A stretch of 60,872 bases of DNA from Vibrio furnissii CIP 102972 (GTDB lineage: Bacteria; Pseudomonadota; Gammaproteobacteria; Enterobacterales; Vibrionaceae), in the NCBI RefSeq assembly GCF_000176175.1, contig NZ_ACZP01000023.1, positions 1 through 60,872 of the forward strand. The letters run 5' to 3'. A model generated the notes under the pieces. That model did no database searches and had not been told where the DNA came from. It worked only from the letters and a program-made list of their open reading frames with translations. Within the stretch, counting starts at the first letter, position 1. Each line of letters begins with the position of its first letter. A program made the position numbers and the translations under genes. This document shows positions 17,885 through 25,961 of this stretch, one piece after another.

Positions 17885-18952
17885 TTATTCAAAGTTCTTC
17901 ATGGCCTCATTGAATGCTGCGTTGATTTCACTCAACGCAAATGCCAATGTTGGGCCATCATAACGTTCTTTGAATGATTCTTTGGTCGTATCCCACGCTT
18001 GTGATTCCACCGCGAATTTCACCATATTGGCAATCATCTTGGCATCTTTCACAGAGACTTGACCAAACTGAGTGTCGTAATACTCATTAGCATTCGACAT
18101 CTGTTTCTTTGGCTGTTCTTGTTGAACCGAGCAGTGTGCTGGTTCGTCTTGAACGCCTTGCTCCACTTCCATATATTCCGCGTCAGCAATACTCGCTTGT
18201 TCGAGATCTTGCATGATTTTCGGCTTTTCTGAAGGTGGTGCCAATGTCGCTTGCGGCTCTTCAGCGCTAAACTCGATTGGCGGTTGTGATGAAGTGTGTC
18301 GTGCTTGCACATCTATGATGCGTTCCGCTTCATCTTCATCGTAAATGCCGATGTAACCGAGGGCTACACGAGCTGTTTGGATGATCACTTTGTGACGACC
18401 CATGCGGCGAGGATGAGACTGCCACGGTCCTTTAGTGACATACCCATTTTTTTCAAATGGTTCACGATAAATTTCGTCCATGTATTCACGAATAATCGTC
18501 GGGCGGTTACGGTCCTTTCGGAACATGACACACTCGATCCATTCGAATACCGGATTGGCTAACCCTTTTACTTTAATGGTGGTTTCGGAAAACTTAAATT
18601 CCATACCATCAAATTGAGGGTGAGAGTTAATGATACGTGACCATCCATCCACGCCAACCACAGGAATAATCCCCTTGGATTGCGCATCAGGAAACGCGTA
18701 AATTTCTTTGGTGAACGGGTTCAAGTTGTACTCGTTAGCCACAACCAATAATGCCATCATTTGCTCATCAGTGGGTGCGTCACCATTACGCTGTCTGAAT
18801 GCTGTTGCTTTCAACGTATCCCAAAACTTTTTGGGATCTACGCCATATTTAGCAGCCATTGCTACTATCAACGATGGCTTATCACTCTTAGGTAGTGGAG
18901 TGACGTTGCTTAGCGGTTGAGTTGCAGCCTCAGAGTTTGATGTTTCAGACAT
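17885..18952 (-). CDS. bet: Bet/RecT-family single-strand annealing protein
   Basis: 355 residues. The conserved Bet core spans about 30-210: QMMALLVVANEYNLNPFTKEIYAFP, then GIIPVVGVDGWSRIIN, WIECVMFRKDR and RMGRHKVIIQTARVALGYIGI. It anneals complementary single strands and works with the exonuclease downstream. The C-terminus (about 225-300) is acidic and variable, with a final helix EINAAFNEAMKNFE. ATG 18952 follows ATGGAGATAGAATT. Order bet-exo-cobS matches SXT/IncA/C-like elements. Confidence 0.88.
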   Translation of the reverse strand: MSETSNSEAATQPLSNVTPLPKSDKPSLIVAMAAKYGVDPKKFWDTLKATAFRQRNGDAPTDEQMMALLVVANEYNLNPFTKEIYAFPDAQSKGIIPVVGVDGWSRIINSHPQFDGMEFKFSETTIKVKGLANPVFEWIECVMFRKDRNRPTIIREYMDEIYREPFEKNGYVTKGPWQSHPRRMGRHKVIIQTARVALGYIGIYDEDEAERIIDVQARHTSSQPPIEFSAEEPQATLAPPSEKPKIMQDLEQASIADAEYMEVEQGVQDEPAHCSVQQEQPKKQMSNANEYYDTQFGQVSVKDAKMIANMVKFAVESQAWDTTKESFKERYDGPTLAFALSEINAAFNEAMKNFE

Positions 18953-18975
18953 AATTCTATCTCCATTTTTGAATT

Positions 18976-19016
18976 AAAAACGGAGTCACCCCACACGGGG
19001 ATGACCCCGCGAGGGC
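18976..19016 (-). terminator. Operon RNA element 7 (pseudoknot or terminator)
   Basis: Inner stem CGCGGGG/CCCCGTG with loop TCAT; outer CCC/GGG weak. Competing helix CGGGGTCA with TGACTCCG, then TTTTT, 23 nt before the bet start. Confidence 0.72.
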
Positions 19017-19034
19017 AGTGACAAGGTTCGCTTA

Positions 19035-19502
19035 CTAGAAGCTGAACGTTGGTTGGCTAGAGCTGACAGTGAAGTTCGCTGTTTTCAGCTTGTCCACAGA
19101 CATTGGATAATCACGGGCCATCGCTTTACGCGCATAAGCAGGGATATCCATGAGCTCTTCACCAGGCATACGACGAACGACATTCGCTCTACGAGCGTTT
19201 GTGATGCGAGCGTTCAGTGGTGAGTTAGAGTGTGCGTTTTTGACAGGTTGTTTAACCTGTGTTTTTTGCACGTTTGCATTGGGTTGTTTCGCCAAAACCT
19301 TAAAGGTGAAGCGAATCAAGCAGAACGCAAGATAGGCAACCAACGAAACCGTTGCCAGTAGGATAAATGCTGCCACCATCCGAGCTGGATTCTCTGCTTG
19401 GTAAGCAACAAAGGCACCAATAAAACACAAAGCAAAAACCGTGAAGTTTTTGAATGATGTTTTTGGTAGAAGTGTTGATAGGGTTTGAGTTGAAGTGTTC
19501 AT
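19035..19502 (-). CDS. Membrane protein of unknown function (155 aa)
   Basis: ATG 19502 after ATGGAGACACATT. Two adjacent hydrophobic helices (about 20-35, FTVFALCFIGAFVAY; about 41-68, MVAAFILLATVSLVAYLAFCLI) and a long basic, Asn/Pro-rich cytoplasmic-looking tail with RRANVVRRMPGEELMDIPAYARKAMARDYP. The tail could bind nucleic acid or a partner (inference). Upstream neighbour of bet. Confidence 0.7.
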   Translation of the reverse strand: MNTSTQTLSTLLPKTSFKNFTVFALCFIGAFVAYQAENPARMVAAFILLATVSLVAYLAFCLIRFTFKVLAKQPNANVQKTQVKQPVKNAHSNSPLNARITNARRANVVRRMPGEELMDIPAYARKAMARDYPMSVDKLKTANFTVSSSQPTFSF

Positions 19503-19520
19503 AATGTGTCTCCATTAGAC

Positions 19521-19570
19521 AAAAAAATGGGACACATTACCCCTACGGGCTTTGTGTCCCGTTTGGGGTT
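19521..19570 (-). terminator. Operon RNA element 8 (pseudoknot or terminator)
   Basis: Outer ACCCC/GGGGT and inner ACGGG/CCCGT, loop ACACAAAG. Competing helix GGGACACA with TGTGTCCC (8 perfect pairs), then ATTTTTTT, 18 nt before ATG 19502. Confidence 0.8.
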
Positions 19571-19585
19571 TGAATTAATATCGAC

Positions 19586-19702
19586 CTATTTATCTAGATG
19601 ATACTTTTTGCTGTAGTGCTTGACGACTTGCCATCCGACAATACCAAGTATTGTCACAAAGCCAATACACATACCAAGATAGATTAGTGCGCCAGTAGTC
19701 AT
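19586..19702 (-). CDS. Very small membrane protein (38 aa)
   Basis: ATG at 19700-19702 after AAAGGAGAATCAT. Product MTTGALIYLGMCIGFVTILG, then IVGWQVVKHYSKKYHLDK: one membrane helix and a basic tail, the same plan as the 36-aa protein at 15101-15211. Function unknown. Confidence 0.65.
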   Translation of the reverse strand: MTTGALIYLGMCIGFVTILGIVGWQVVKHYSKKYHLDK

Positions 19703-19752
19703 ATGATTCTCCTTTTCGATAAGTATAACAAAGTGGCGTTTTTTAAACCAAA

Positions 19753-19980
19753 TTATTCCTCTCCATCGCTGTTTTGAACCATATCACCTATCACCAAGCC
19801 CACATCAATAATCACATAGGCGAGCATAAATGCTATACCGACTGCAATTGTGATGACGTTCATTGGGATATTGTCTGCTGTGCTAACTAAGTTGATTCCT
19901 CCTGTGACCATTATACCTGCGCCTATTGCTAGGAACACATTGGCAAACGCTCGAAGAAATGCTTTTTTTATAATATTCAT
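19753..19980 (-). CDS. Small two-helix membrane protein (75 aa)
   Basis: I prefer ATG 19980 (MNIIKKAF) over the one two codons upstream because GAGG lies 8 nt before it. Two hydrophobic helices (AFANVFLAIGAGIMVTGGINL and ITIAVGIAFMLAYVIIDVGLVI) and a short acidic end (QNSDGEE). First complete gene of the operon in its present form. Confidence 0.65.
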   Translation of the reverse strand: MNIIKKAFLRAFANVFLAIGAGIMVTGGINLVSTADNIPMNVITIAVGIAFMLAYVIIDVGLVIGDMVQNSDGEE

Positions 19981-20017
19981 ACGCATTACCTCATTTGTTA
20001 TTTTGAATATTTAATAA

Positions 20018-20065
20018 CAGAGATAAACGTATGGCCCGTAAGGGATAGTTTATCCCCGTTGGGCT
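20018..20065 (-). promoter_or_regulatory. Operon RNA element 9 (pseudoknot-like)
   Basis: Outer GCCC/GGGC, inner GGGAT/ATCCC with loop AAACT. Competing helix CGGGGATAAAC with GTTTATCTCTG, 11 continuous pairs counting G-U. Only a short U-rich tail. It follows a gene fragment that ends at 20076. Confidence 0.75.
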
Positions 20066-20075
20066 GAACACATCG

Positions 20076-20129
20076 TCAAAGTAAAAACTTATCGGATGGT
20101 AAAGAGTGACCGTTATTGGTCAATTGAAA
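20076..20129 (-). pseudogene. Last 17 codons of a gene cut by the IS903-like copy
   Basis: A frame leading to the stop at 20076-20078 reads FQLTNNGHSLPSDKFLL. RNA element 9 follows after 10 nt, as it would follow any gene of this operon. This suggests the 5' end of the operon, with its promoter, was removed when the IS at 20131 was acquired. Confidence 0.4.
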
Positions 20130-20130
20130 A

Positions 20131-21187
20131 GGCCTTGTTGCTTAAATCAATGGAACTAAATCAGGAAGCTACGATCTGATCGGCTACACCCATCAATCGT
20201 CGTAGTCTCATGCCTAAACCTCGTTACAAAACAACTAACTGGAAGCAGTATTATAATCAAGCCTTAATCAACCGTGGCTCTCTGACCTTTTGGATTGATG
20301 AGGAAGCGATAGCTGAGTGGAAGCAAAACAAACAAGGCAAGCGTGGTAGACCTCGCCGATTCAGCGACTTAGCCATTACTACCGCACTGATGGTGAAACG
20401 CGTTTTCTCTATGCCCTTGAGAGCGCTGCAAGGTTTTCTAGACTCCGTATTTAAGCTGGCTAACATCCCGCTTGTTTGCCCGCACTACACCTGTATAAGC
20501 CGCCGAGCTAAGGAAGTTGAAGTTTCATTTAAAACCAAAACCAGAGGAGCAATACAACATCTGGCCATTGATGCCACTGGCCTCAAGGTTTATGGCGAAG
20601 GTGAATGGAAGGTCAAGAAGCATGGAACTGATGGGAAGCGAAGAGTCTGGCGTAAGCTGCATATCGCGGTAGATACAAGCACCCACGAAATAGTCGCAGC
20701 AGAGCTGAGCTTATCTAACGTAACTGATGCCGAAGTGCTCCCCAACTTACTCAAGCAAACACGTCGTAAAATCATTGAGATATCAGGCGATGGCGCTTAT
20801 GACACAAGGAATTGCCATGATGCCATACGGATCAAGCGAGCTGTTCCGCTCATCCCGCCAAGAGAAGGAGCAGCCTTCTGGGAACAAGGGCATCCTCGTA
20901 ACTTAGCGGTAGGTTGCCAGAAGCTCTATGGCTCCAACAAGAAGTGGAAAAAGCGGTATGGCTATCATAAGCGCTCTCTATCAGAGACCGCAATGTACCG
21001 AGTAAAACAGCTGCTAGGTGGGAAATTAAGCCTGAGGAACTACAACGCTCAAGTTGGCGAGACTTACGCTATGATTAAAGCCCTGAATAAGCTTACAGGG
21101 CTTGGTAAGCCTGAAACACAGTATATCGGTTAAGAATTAAGCACAATGGGGCAGGCATGGCTTATCTATGAATTAAGCAACAAAGCC
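20131..21187 (+). mobile_element. IS903-like element (IS5 family), intact copy 2
   Basis: 1057 bp, the same size as IS903. Ends: GGCCTTGTTGCTTAAATCAA on the left and, inverted on the right, GGCTTTGTTGCTTAATTCAT. The 9-bp flanks (AATTGAAAA left, TTTAATAAT right) do not match, so there is no target duplication and the copy has probably recombined. The right end overlaps the last codons of the serine recombinase at 21173. Confidence 0.9.
20210..21133 (+). CDS. IS903-like transposase, intact
   Basis: 307 residues, the usual length. DDE residues in LAIDATGLKVYGEG, ISGDGAYD and SLSETAMYRVKQLLGG. N-terminus MPKPRYKTTNWKQYYNQALI as in IS903-group transposases. The only complete, uninterrupted copy in the window, so it could act in trans on the other three. 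Confidence 0.92.
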   Translation: MPKPRYKTTNWKQYYNQALINRGSLTFWIDEEAIAEWKQNKQGKRGRPRRFSDLAITTALMVKRVFSMPLRALQGFLDSVFKLANIPLVCPHYTCISRRAKEVEVSFKTKTRGAIQHLAIDATGLKVYGEGEWKVKKHGTDGKRRVWRKLHIAVDTSTHEIVAAELSLSNVTDAEVLPNLLKQTRRKIIEISGDGAYDTRNCHDAIRIKRAVPLIPPREGAAFWEQGHPRNLAVGCQKLYGSNKKWKKRYGYHKRSLSETAMYRVKQLLGGKLSLRNYNAQVGETYAMIKALNKLTGLGKPETQYIG

Positions 21188-21970
21188 TTTAATAATATCA
21201 ATTTCGCTGAACCATTCCTGTGTGCTCCAATCGCTCGTATTTTGACTAGTTCGAATCATCACCGTTTGACCAATCATCGTTTGAGCTTTGTTCAAAACTT
21301 CTAATGCAGACTCTTTGTATTTAGTAATACTCATTTTTCTGGTATCGCCTGTACTATTTTTGATGATAATAATTGAACCTACTTTCGATGCTGATACCAG
21401 TGTTCCAAAGTCATTCCACACAAAATTGTTCATTTCTAAAACCTTATAAACGGTTGTACGACTGCATCCTAACTCTTTACTAATAGCATGCTTGTTCATT
21501 CCCTGCTCAGCAAACGCTTCTATGCGTTCATGTAGTTGCTTATCAGGAAATCGTCCGATGTGCCTGCCTTCAGCTTTAGCTCTCTCCCTGCCCTCGTTAC
21601 AGCGCTGTAAGATACGTTTTCTTTCCATTTCTGCGAAAGCGGAAATCGTTGTGTAAATGACCCGTCCCACATCACTATTGATGTCTAAATCCCCGAGGTC
21701 ATGAAACACCAGTCCAGCCCCCTTATCTGAAAGCTCATCGGCAATCTTAAGAGCATCTATCGTATTACGTGCAATGCGGTCCACTTTAGTTACATGGATA
21801 ACATCACCTTCACGGGCAAACTCGATCAAGCGAGAAAGCTCTTCACGATCAGCCGACTTTCCGCTGGCTTTTTCCTGGAATACTTTCTCACATCCTATCG
21901 ATTGAAGTTGCTCAAGCTGAACATTCAGAGTTTGGTCGTCAGAACTAACACGGGCATAGCCGATTTTCAT
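21173..21970 (-). CDS. Serine recombinase (resolvase type) with an extended C-terminus
   Basis: 265 residues. N-terminal catalytic domain (about 1-135): nucleophile Ser in GYARVSSDDQTLNVQ, KVDRIARN, and the long helix AFAEMERKRILQRC. DNA-binding helix-turn-helix follows (about 150-182, GMNKHAISKELGCSRTTVYKVL). About 80 extra residues after that are unusual for a small resolvase, and the final KGFVA and stop are read from the IS903-like end, so the true C-terminus has been replaced. Possible sites: near-palindromes at 22009-22028 and 22074-22103. Confidence 0.8.
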   Translation of the reverse strand: MKIGYARVSSDDQTLNVQLEQLQSIGCEKVFQEKASGKSADREELSRLIEFAREGDVIHVTKVDRIARNTIDALKIADELSDKGAGLVFHDLGDLDINSDVGRVIYTTISAFAEMERKRILQRCNEGRERAKAEGRHIGRFPDKQLHERIEAFAEQGMNKHAISKELGCSRTTVYKVLEMNNFVWNDFGTLVSASKVGSIIIIKNSTGDTRKMSITKYKESALEVLNKAQTMIGQTVMIRTSQNTSDWSTQEWFSEIDIIKGFVA

Positions 21971-22073
21971 GATAGAGGCCTTAAAGTGAACAATAAGATA
22001 AGCAGTAATTAGTGTACATGTTCACTAATAATAATTAAGACTAACTGAACAGTTTTGTGATGGGTGCTTCATT

Positions 22074-22103
22074 ATGTCCATAAAGGTACACCTTTATGGA
22101 CAT
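22074..22103. promoter_or_regulatory. 30-bp palindrome between recombinase and yefM
   Basis: Perfect 14-bp arms, ATGTCCATAAAGGT and its complement, separated by AC. A second, weaker inverted repeat (TTAGTG 22009-22014, CACTAA 22023-22028) lies nearer the recombinase. They could be a resolution site for the divergent recombinase or operators of the toxin-antitoxin promoter, whose -10 may be TATAAT near 22145. Confidence 0.5.
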
Positions 22104-22170
22104 TTAGTCATAACATTCGAATAGTTTAAATCGTTCGATTCGTTTATAATTAACCCAAAGGAGAGTAACT

Positions 22171-22416
22171 ATGCAATCATTAACAGCAAATACAGCAAAA
22201 ACCAAATTTGGCGATTTACTGATGAAGGTTCAGCGTGAACCCGTGCAAATCAGTAAAAATGGCTCACCGGTTGCGGTGATGATGTCCTGTGAAGAATATG
22301 AGCAATTAGAAGCACTCAAGATGATGCTGGTTAAATCTCGTTTTGAACAGGCAGAAATTGATATCAGGAATGGCGATCTGGTCGATGGTGATGAATTTAT
22401 GAAATCTCTGGCTTAA
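22171..22416 (+). CDS. Phd/YefM-family antitoxin
   Basis: 81 residues after AAAGGAGAGTAACT. N-terminal Phd/YefM DNA-binding fold: NTAKTKFGDLLMKVQREPVQI, then KNGSPVAVMMSCEEYEQL. The C-terminus (DLVDGDEFMKSLA) would bind the toxin encoded 14 bp downstream. Expected to neutralise the toxin and repress the operon. Confidence 0.88.
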   Translation: MQSLTANTAKTKFGDLLMKVQREPVQISKNGSPVAVMMSCEEYEQLEALKMMLVKSRFEQAEIDIRNGDLVDGDEFMKSLA

Positions 22417-22430
22417 GGGTTAATGTTTTC

Positions 22431-22733
22431 ATGAGCAGTTATAAGCTTTCACCTTTAGCCCAGTCTGATCTCACTGATATTCGTCGTTACACCATAGAAC
22501 ATTGGGGCAGTACTCAATGGTCCGTCTATTTTAATGAATTACAGGAATCGATGTCATTGCTGGCAAGTAACGAACTGATCGGAATTCAGATCCCGGAAAT
22601 GGGAGAGCGATACTACCGTTTTCCTCTGAAGCACCATGTGATTTATTACATCACTCAGGAAGACCATATCGTTATCGTCGCTGTGCTGGGTAAGCATATG
22701 TCTCCTGCAAAACATTTTGCGTCTATTTCTTAA
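22431..22733 (+). CDS. ParE/RelE-superfamily toxin
   Basis: 100 residues. KLSPLAQSDLTDIRRYTIEH at the start and YRFPLKHHVIYYI…IVIVAVLGKHMSP at the end are typical of the ParE/RelE fold. ParE-like members poison gyrase and RelE-like members cut mRNA; sequence alone favours the ParE side. Follows its antitoxin by 14 bp. Its stop overlaps by 4 bp the stop of the convergent recombinase gene. Confidence 0.85.
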   Translation: MSSYKLSPLAQSDLTDIRRYTIEHWGSTQWSVYFNELQESMSLLASNELIGIQIPEMGERYYRFPLKHHVIYYITQEDHIVIVAVLGKHMSPAKHFASIS

Positions 22734-23332
22734 TTTTTTAATTTCCGGCGAATAATATAATCACGCAATGTGCTCGGTGCTTCATCTATCAACTTTGCCG
22801 TAGGCCGGATACCTAGCCCCATTTTGAGGTATTTTTCGATTTGATCACGTTTAGCGTCCAGCTTTAATTTATTTGCCGGCCCTTTAGGTCTGCCAAGAAT
22901 TACCCCATCCTTTTTGCGTGCCGCCAGTGCTTCTTTGGTCCGCATCGAGATAAACTCGCGTTCAATCTCAGCGGCGAGCCCAAGCACTGTTGCGGTAATT
23001 CTGGCCTGCATAGAGCCGTCCAGCTGCATGTTCTGTTTGGCTATGTACACATCGATTTTTTTCTCCATGCATACTTCCAACACTTCAAGTACCTGTAAGG
23101 TAGAACGGGCGATACGGCTCACTTCGGCAAAAATGAGTTTATCTCCGGATGTCATGCCCTCTATCAGAGCTCCGAGTTTGCGCTCGTGCCATTTTTTCTT
23201 GCCTGTGACGATGTCTTCAACAAAGCAAAGACCGGATAAACCAACTTTGTTGGCGTATTCATAGATACCGTGCTTTTGGTTAGCAACATCCTGGCTGTCG
23301 GAAGATACTCTAAGGTAGGCGTAGTGGGTCAT
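22730..23332 (-). CDS. Serine recombinase (plasmid resolvase/invertase)
   Basis: 200 residues; ATG after AAAGGAGATTGCC. Catalytic Ser in AYLRVSSDSQDVANQ, then FAEVSRIARSTLQVLEVL, AAEIEREFISMRTKEALAARK and a GRPKGP hinge before a C-terminal helix-turn-helix. Its place beside the origin suggests multimer resolution of the plasmid. It differs clearly from the recombinase at 21173. Confidence 0.88.
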   Translation of the reverse strand: MTHYAYLRVSSDSQDVANQKHGIYEYANKVGLSGLCFVEDIVTGKKKWHERKLGALIEGMTSGDKLIFAEVSRIARSTLQVLEVLEVCMEKKIDVYIAKQNMQLDGSMQARITATVLGLAAEIEREFISMRTKEALAARKKDGVILGRPKGPANKLKLDAKRDQIEKYLKMGLGIRPTAKLIDEAPSTLRDYIIRRKLKN

Positions 23333-23482
23333 GGCAATCTCCTTTTGTTCAGGAGTGTTATAACAATCCCAGACATAAAAAAGGTGTGCGATTACCTGGA
23401 TTGTGACCTTTAAAAAATAAAAAGAAGAAAGAAATGTAATTGTTATTGTTGTGGTTAACTGTGTAAATCTTTGATTTTCCAG

Positions 23483-23875
23483 TTATCCACATCAGCTATA
23501 AAGATCTATAGATAACTATTAAAACTATACAGACTATAAATCTATAAGATCTATAGTTTATGTAACGTACTGATTATTAATAATAAAAATAGCATTTATG
23601 ATCCTATTTTAGGTATTTAGATAACACTATTCAGGTTGAAATGATCTTATTTCAGGTGTGGTTGATCACTTATCAGGTGAATAGATGACACATTTCAGGT
23701 GTTAATGATCGTATGTCAGGTGTTTAGATGACAGTTTTTAGGTGTCCGGAAGTCAGATCAGGCACTTACTGAGCATGGCGGATGTATTACAGCGATTACT
23801 ACACCTGATTTCTGTCTTTGATACCGCTTAAGTATCACATTTTAGGTGGATCTCGTTCTTTACACCTAAAATGTG
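23483..23875. other. Plasmid replication origin (oriV) with seven iterons
   Basis: A consensus DnaA box TTATCCACA lies at 23483-23491 beside a very AT-rich stretch (about 23400-23600). Seven direct repeats with consensus TTTCAGGTGTTTAGATGACA follow, their AGGT cores starting at 23611, 23633, 23654, 23675, 23697, 23718 and 23740, i.e. every 21-22 bp (two helical turns). An inverted pair of related motifs (CACATTTTAGGTG at 23836-23848 and its complement at 23863-23875) and another half near 23925 may serve control or handcuffing. The origin lies downstream of rep. Confidence 0.88.
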
Positions 23876-23941
23876 TCATACATCACGTGGATATACCTTA
23901 TTTATGTCCGTTGTGGGAGATAAGCACCTAAATTATGTCTG

Positions 23942-25018
23942 CTAGTACTCTGGGTTGTTACTGATTTCTGACAGGGTTTCTATCTTATCCAGCAGCGAAT
24001 CAACTTCATTCTGAGTGTTTTCTTCTTGTTCTGCTTGTTGCTTAAGGTGACGTTTCGATAAGCTCTCTTCCACTTTGATGGCGTGTTCTTCTTTCCCTAT
24101 GTAACGATAAGCAATCGCCAGGGACTCGAGCTCTGCTTTAGAAAGGCGAATGTTGTTTTGCAGCCTTTTAAGCTCAAGTTCCCGAATTGTTTTCAGTGCG
24201 TCATGCTGATTGAGTTCGTCTACAGTGCCGAGCTTTATCCAGCGGAACAGGAACTTGATCCCAGTGATGGTCCGGCCTTTCTTGATCACTTCAAATCCTT
24301 TTTCTCCGCTATCGCTTTCGAGAAATAGAAGTTCTTTTCGGATCTGTGGATGCTCAGAGAGTTCCTTAATGCTTTCACGAATACAGCGCTTCATGAATAC
24401 GCTGTTGTTCTTAAAAGAAGTCTTATCCTTTTTAAGCTTCCCTGCTTCATTAAGGAGGCCAAAGACGCCTTTCAGCTCGTCGAGCTTTTGCTGGTGCATT
24501 TCAAAGCCTTTGTCTTTGAAGCGGCTCAGCAGCTCATAAAGGCGCTTGGAGTATTCTTTTTTTACATCAAAGAAATTACGGGTGTTGATCAAGGCAAATC
24601 CCTGATTGTACTCGATGTATTCAGATTTAAGCATGTCGTTAGGAACCATGGTTAATACACCATTTTTATAGGCAATATGCTTAAACAGAGGACGATAGTC
24701 GAACTCTGTATCTCCTTTTCTGGATTCGATTTTGATACCGATTTTACGGCTGGCCAGACGATTAGCTACCGGGCTTAAGTTACTGCCAATGTGTTTGGAT
24801 TCAACGCCTAACCATTCTGATAACTGGTGTGAAGTGAATTCGTAATGTGGAGTGTTGGTATCCCAGTCAGCCGCTTTCATATGAGCCACCATCAGCGCAA
24901 ACATATCCGCTTCCCTGGCTGAAAGATCCTGACGGCTGAATACCAGCTGATGACCTTTCTTGATGTGCTTTGGCAGGTTGTCACTGACGACAGGATAGTA
25001 ATATTGTTCTTCGCTCAT
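23942..25018 (-). CDS. rep: Rep_3/RepB-family replication initiator
   Basis: 358 residues from ATG 25018 (MSEEQYYYPVV), which has GGATGGAAACC upstream; an in-frame ATG at 25036 is possible. Rep_3-type tandem winged helices: QLVFSRQDLSAREADMFALM (first domain) and YSKRLYELLSRFKDKGF with the following ~100 residues (second domain). It should bind the iterons at 23.6-23.75 kb and recruit DnaA and the helicase. The C-terminus is acidic and probably disordered. The 13-mer TACCTGGATTGTG occurs on both sides of the rep/ori block (near 23393 and 25083), a possible autoregulatory site. Confidence 0.88.
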   Translation of the reverse strand: MSEEQYYYPVVSDNLPKHIKKGHQLVFSRQDLSAREADMFALMVAHMKAADWDTNTPHYEFTSHQLSEWLGVESKHIGSNLSPVANRLASRKIGIKIESRKGDTEFDYRPLFKHIAYKNGVLTMVPNDMLKSEYIEYNQGFALINTRNFFDVKKEYSKRLYELLSRFKDKGFEMHQQKLDELKGVFGLLNEAGKLKKDKTSFKNNSVFMKRCIRESIKELSEHPQIRKELLFLESDSGEKGFEVIKKGRTITGIKFLFRWIKLGTVDELNQHDALKTIRELELKRLQNNIRLSKAELESLAIAYRYIGKEEHAIKVEESLSKRHLKQQAEQEENTQNEVDSLLDKIETLSEISNNPEY

Positions 25019-25036
25019 GGTTTCCATCCAAGACAT

Positions 25037-25961
25037 AACTTAGGTTAATTATTACATAATATAGGTGAGCTGAACAAATTAATACCTGGATTGTGTCACA
25101 TAAAATTTGACAGATATATTTCTCTTTTGAGGCGGCGCAAAAACAGGCGTGTAATTGTTTTGATCCTCGCTGTTTAAAGATCAGATCTTCGATCTCAGCA
25201 TGGATCTAAAAGAGATGCATAAATGAAAGTTTTTCCCCCTCAATTATGTCCGGTTCTTACATGCCGGTCGTTACGGGAAAAGACGCCAGCGACAGTAAAT
25301 AAATGGGCGGCCATTGTGCTTGTACAATCAAAGAAAATGTAAGTGACAACGTGATGTCGTCTTGACGGGTGACGCCTGAGTTTTGGTTTTAACTTACTCA
25401 GGATAAACAGGTTCTACGGGTGATGATGACCCTGCCTTGCTGTTAGGTTGATTAATTTTTAACACAAACCAGTAAAGGAAACGGAAGAGAGTAACGCCTC
25501 GACCTGCGATGGAGTGGCGAACCATGTGACTAAGCCCAGCCCTAACTAATCTGTCACAAATTTACGCACCTGATAAAACATCACGAAGAAAAACCAACAT
25601 CTTAAATATTCCTGGATGGGAGAAGACAGGGTTGATGCTAACGCTTTTATGTGGCATCACCCAGCCCCGTCATAGACTTCCTATGTGCGAAAAATACGGT
25701 CGTTAATTTTAATCATCTACCCTAATCATCATCACTGTCACTTATCATCCTATTGTTTACCCCTTTCTTTCGATTAAAAACCCGCGACGCTGTGCGAGAT
25801 TAACCTGTGTCCCCTGCCCTCCCGGATTGAGACGAGAGCTGGCTCCACTTTGTTCAATATACAACACCATTACATTTTTATTTCGGGTGAGTCGCAGGGA
25901 ATTTGCTCACGCTTTTTTTATTTCTCTTACCTTGTATGTTGTAGCGGTCAGGAAGAAGAGT
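25037..25961. other. Long non-coding region upstream of rep
   Basis: No supported ORF for about 900 bp. Contains one copy of TACCTGGATTGTG (about 25083-25095), an AGGTGAGCTGA motif near the rep start, and a hairpin GGGTTGATGC…GCATCACCC around 25630-25670. It may carry the rep promoter and the leader of the 25962 operon. An ORF that extends the next gene upstream to 25827 exists, but the ribosome site favours 25962. Confidence 0.45.

Noticed and set aside
13413..20065. The nine GC-rich intergenic elements as a CRISPR or REP/BIME array
   Set aside because: Spacing follows gene junctions, sequence varies while pairing is kept, and U-tracts and start codons follow; not a CRISPR and not a simple REP repeat.
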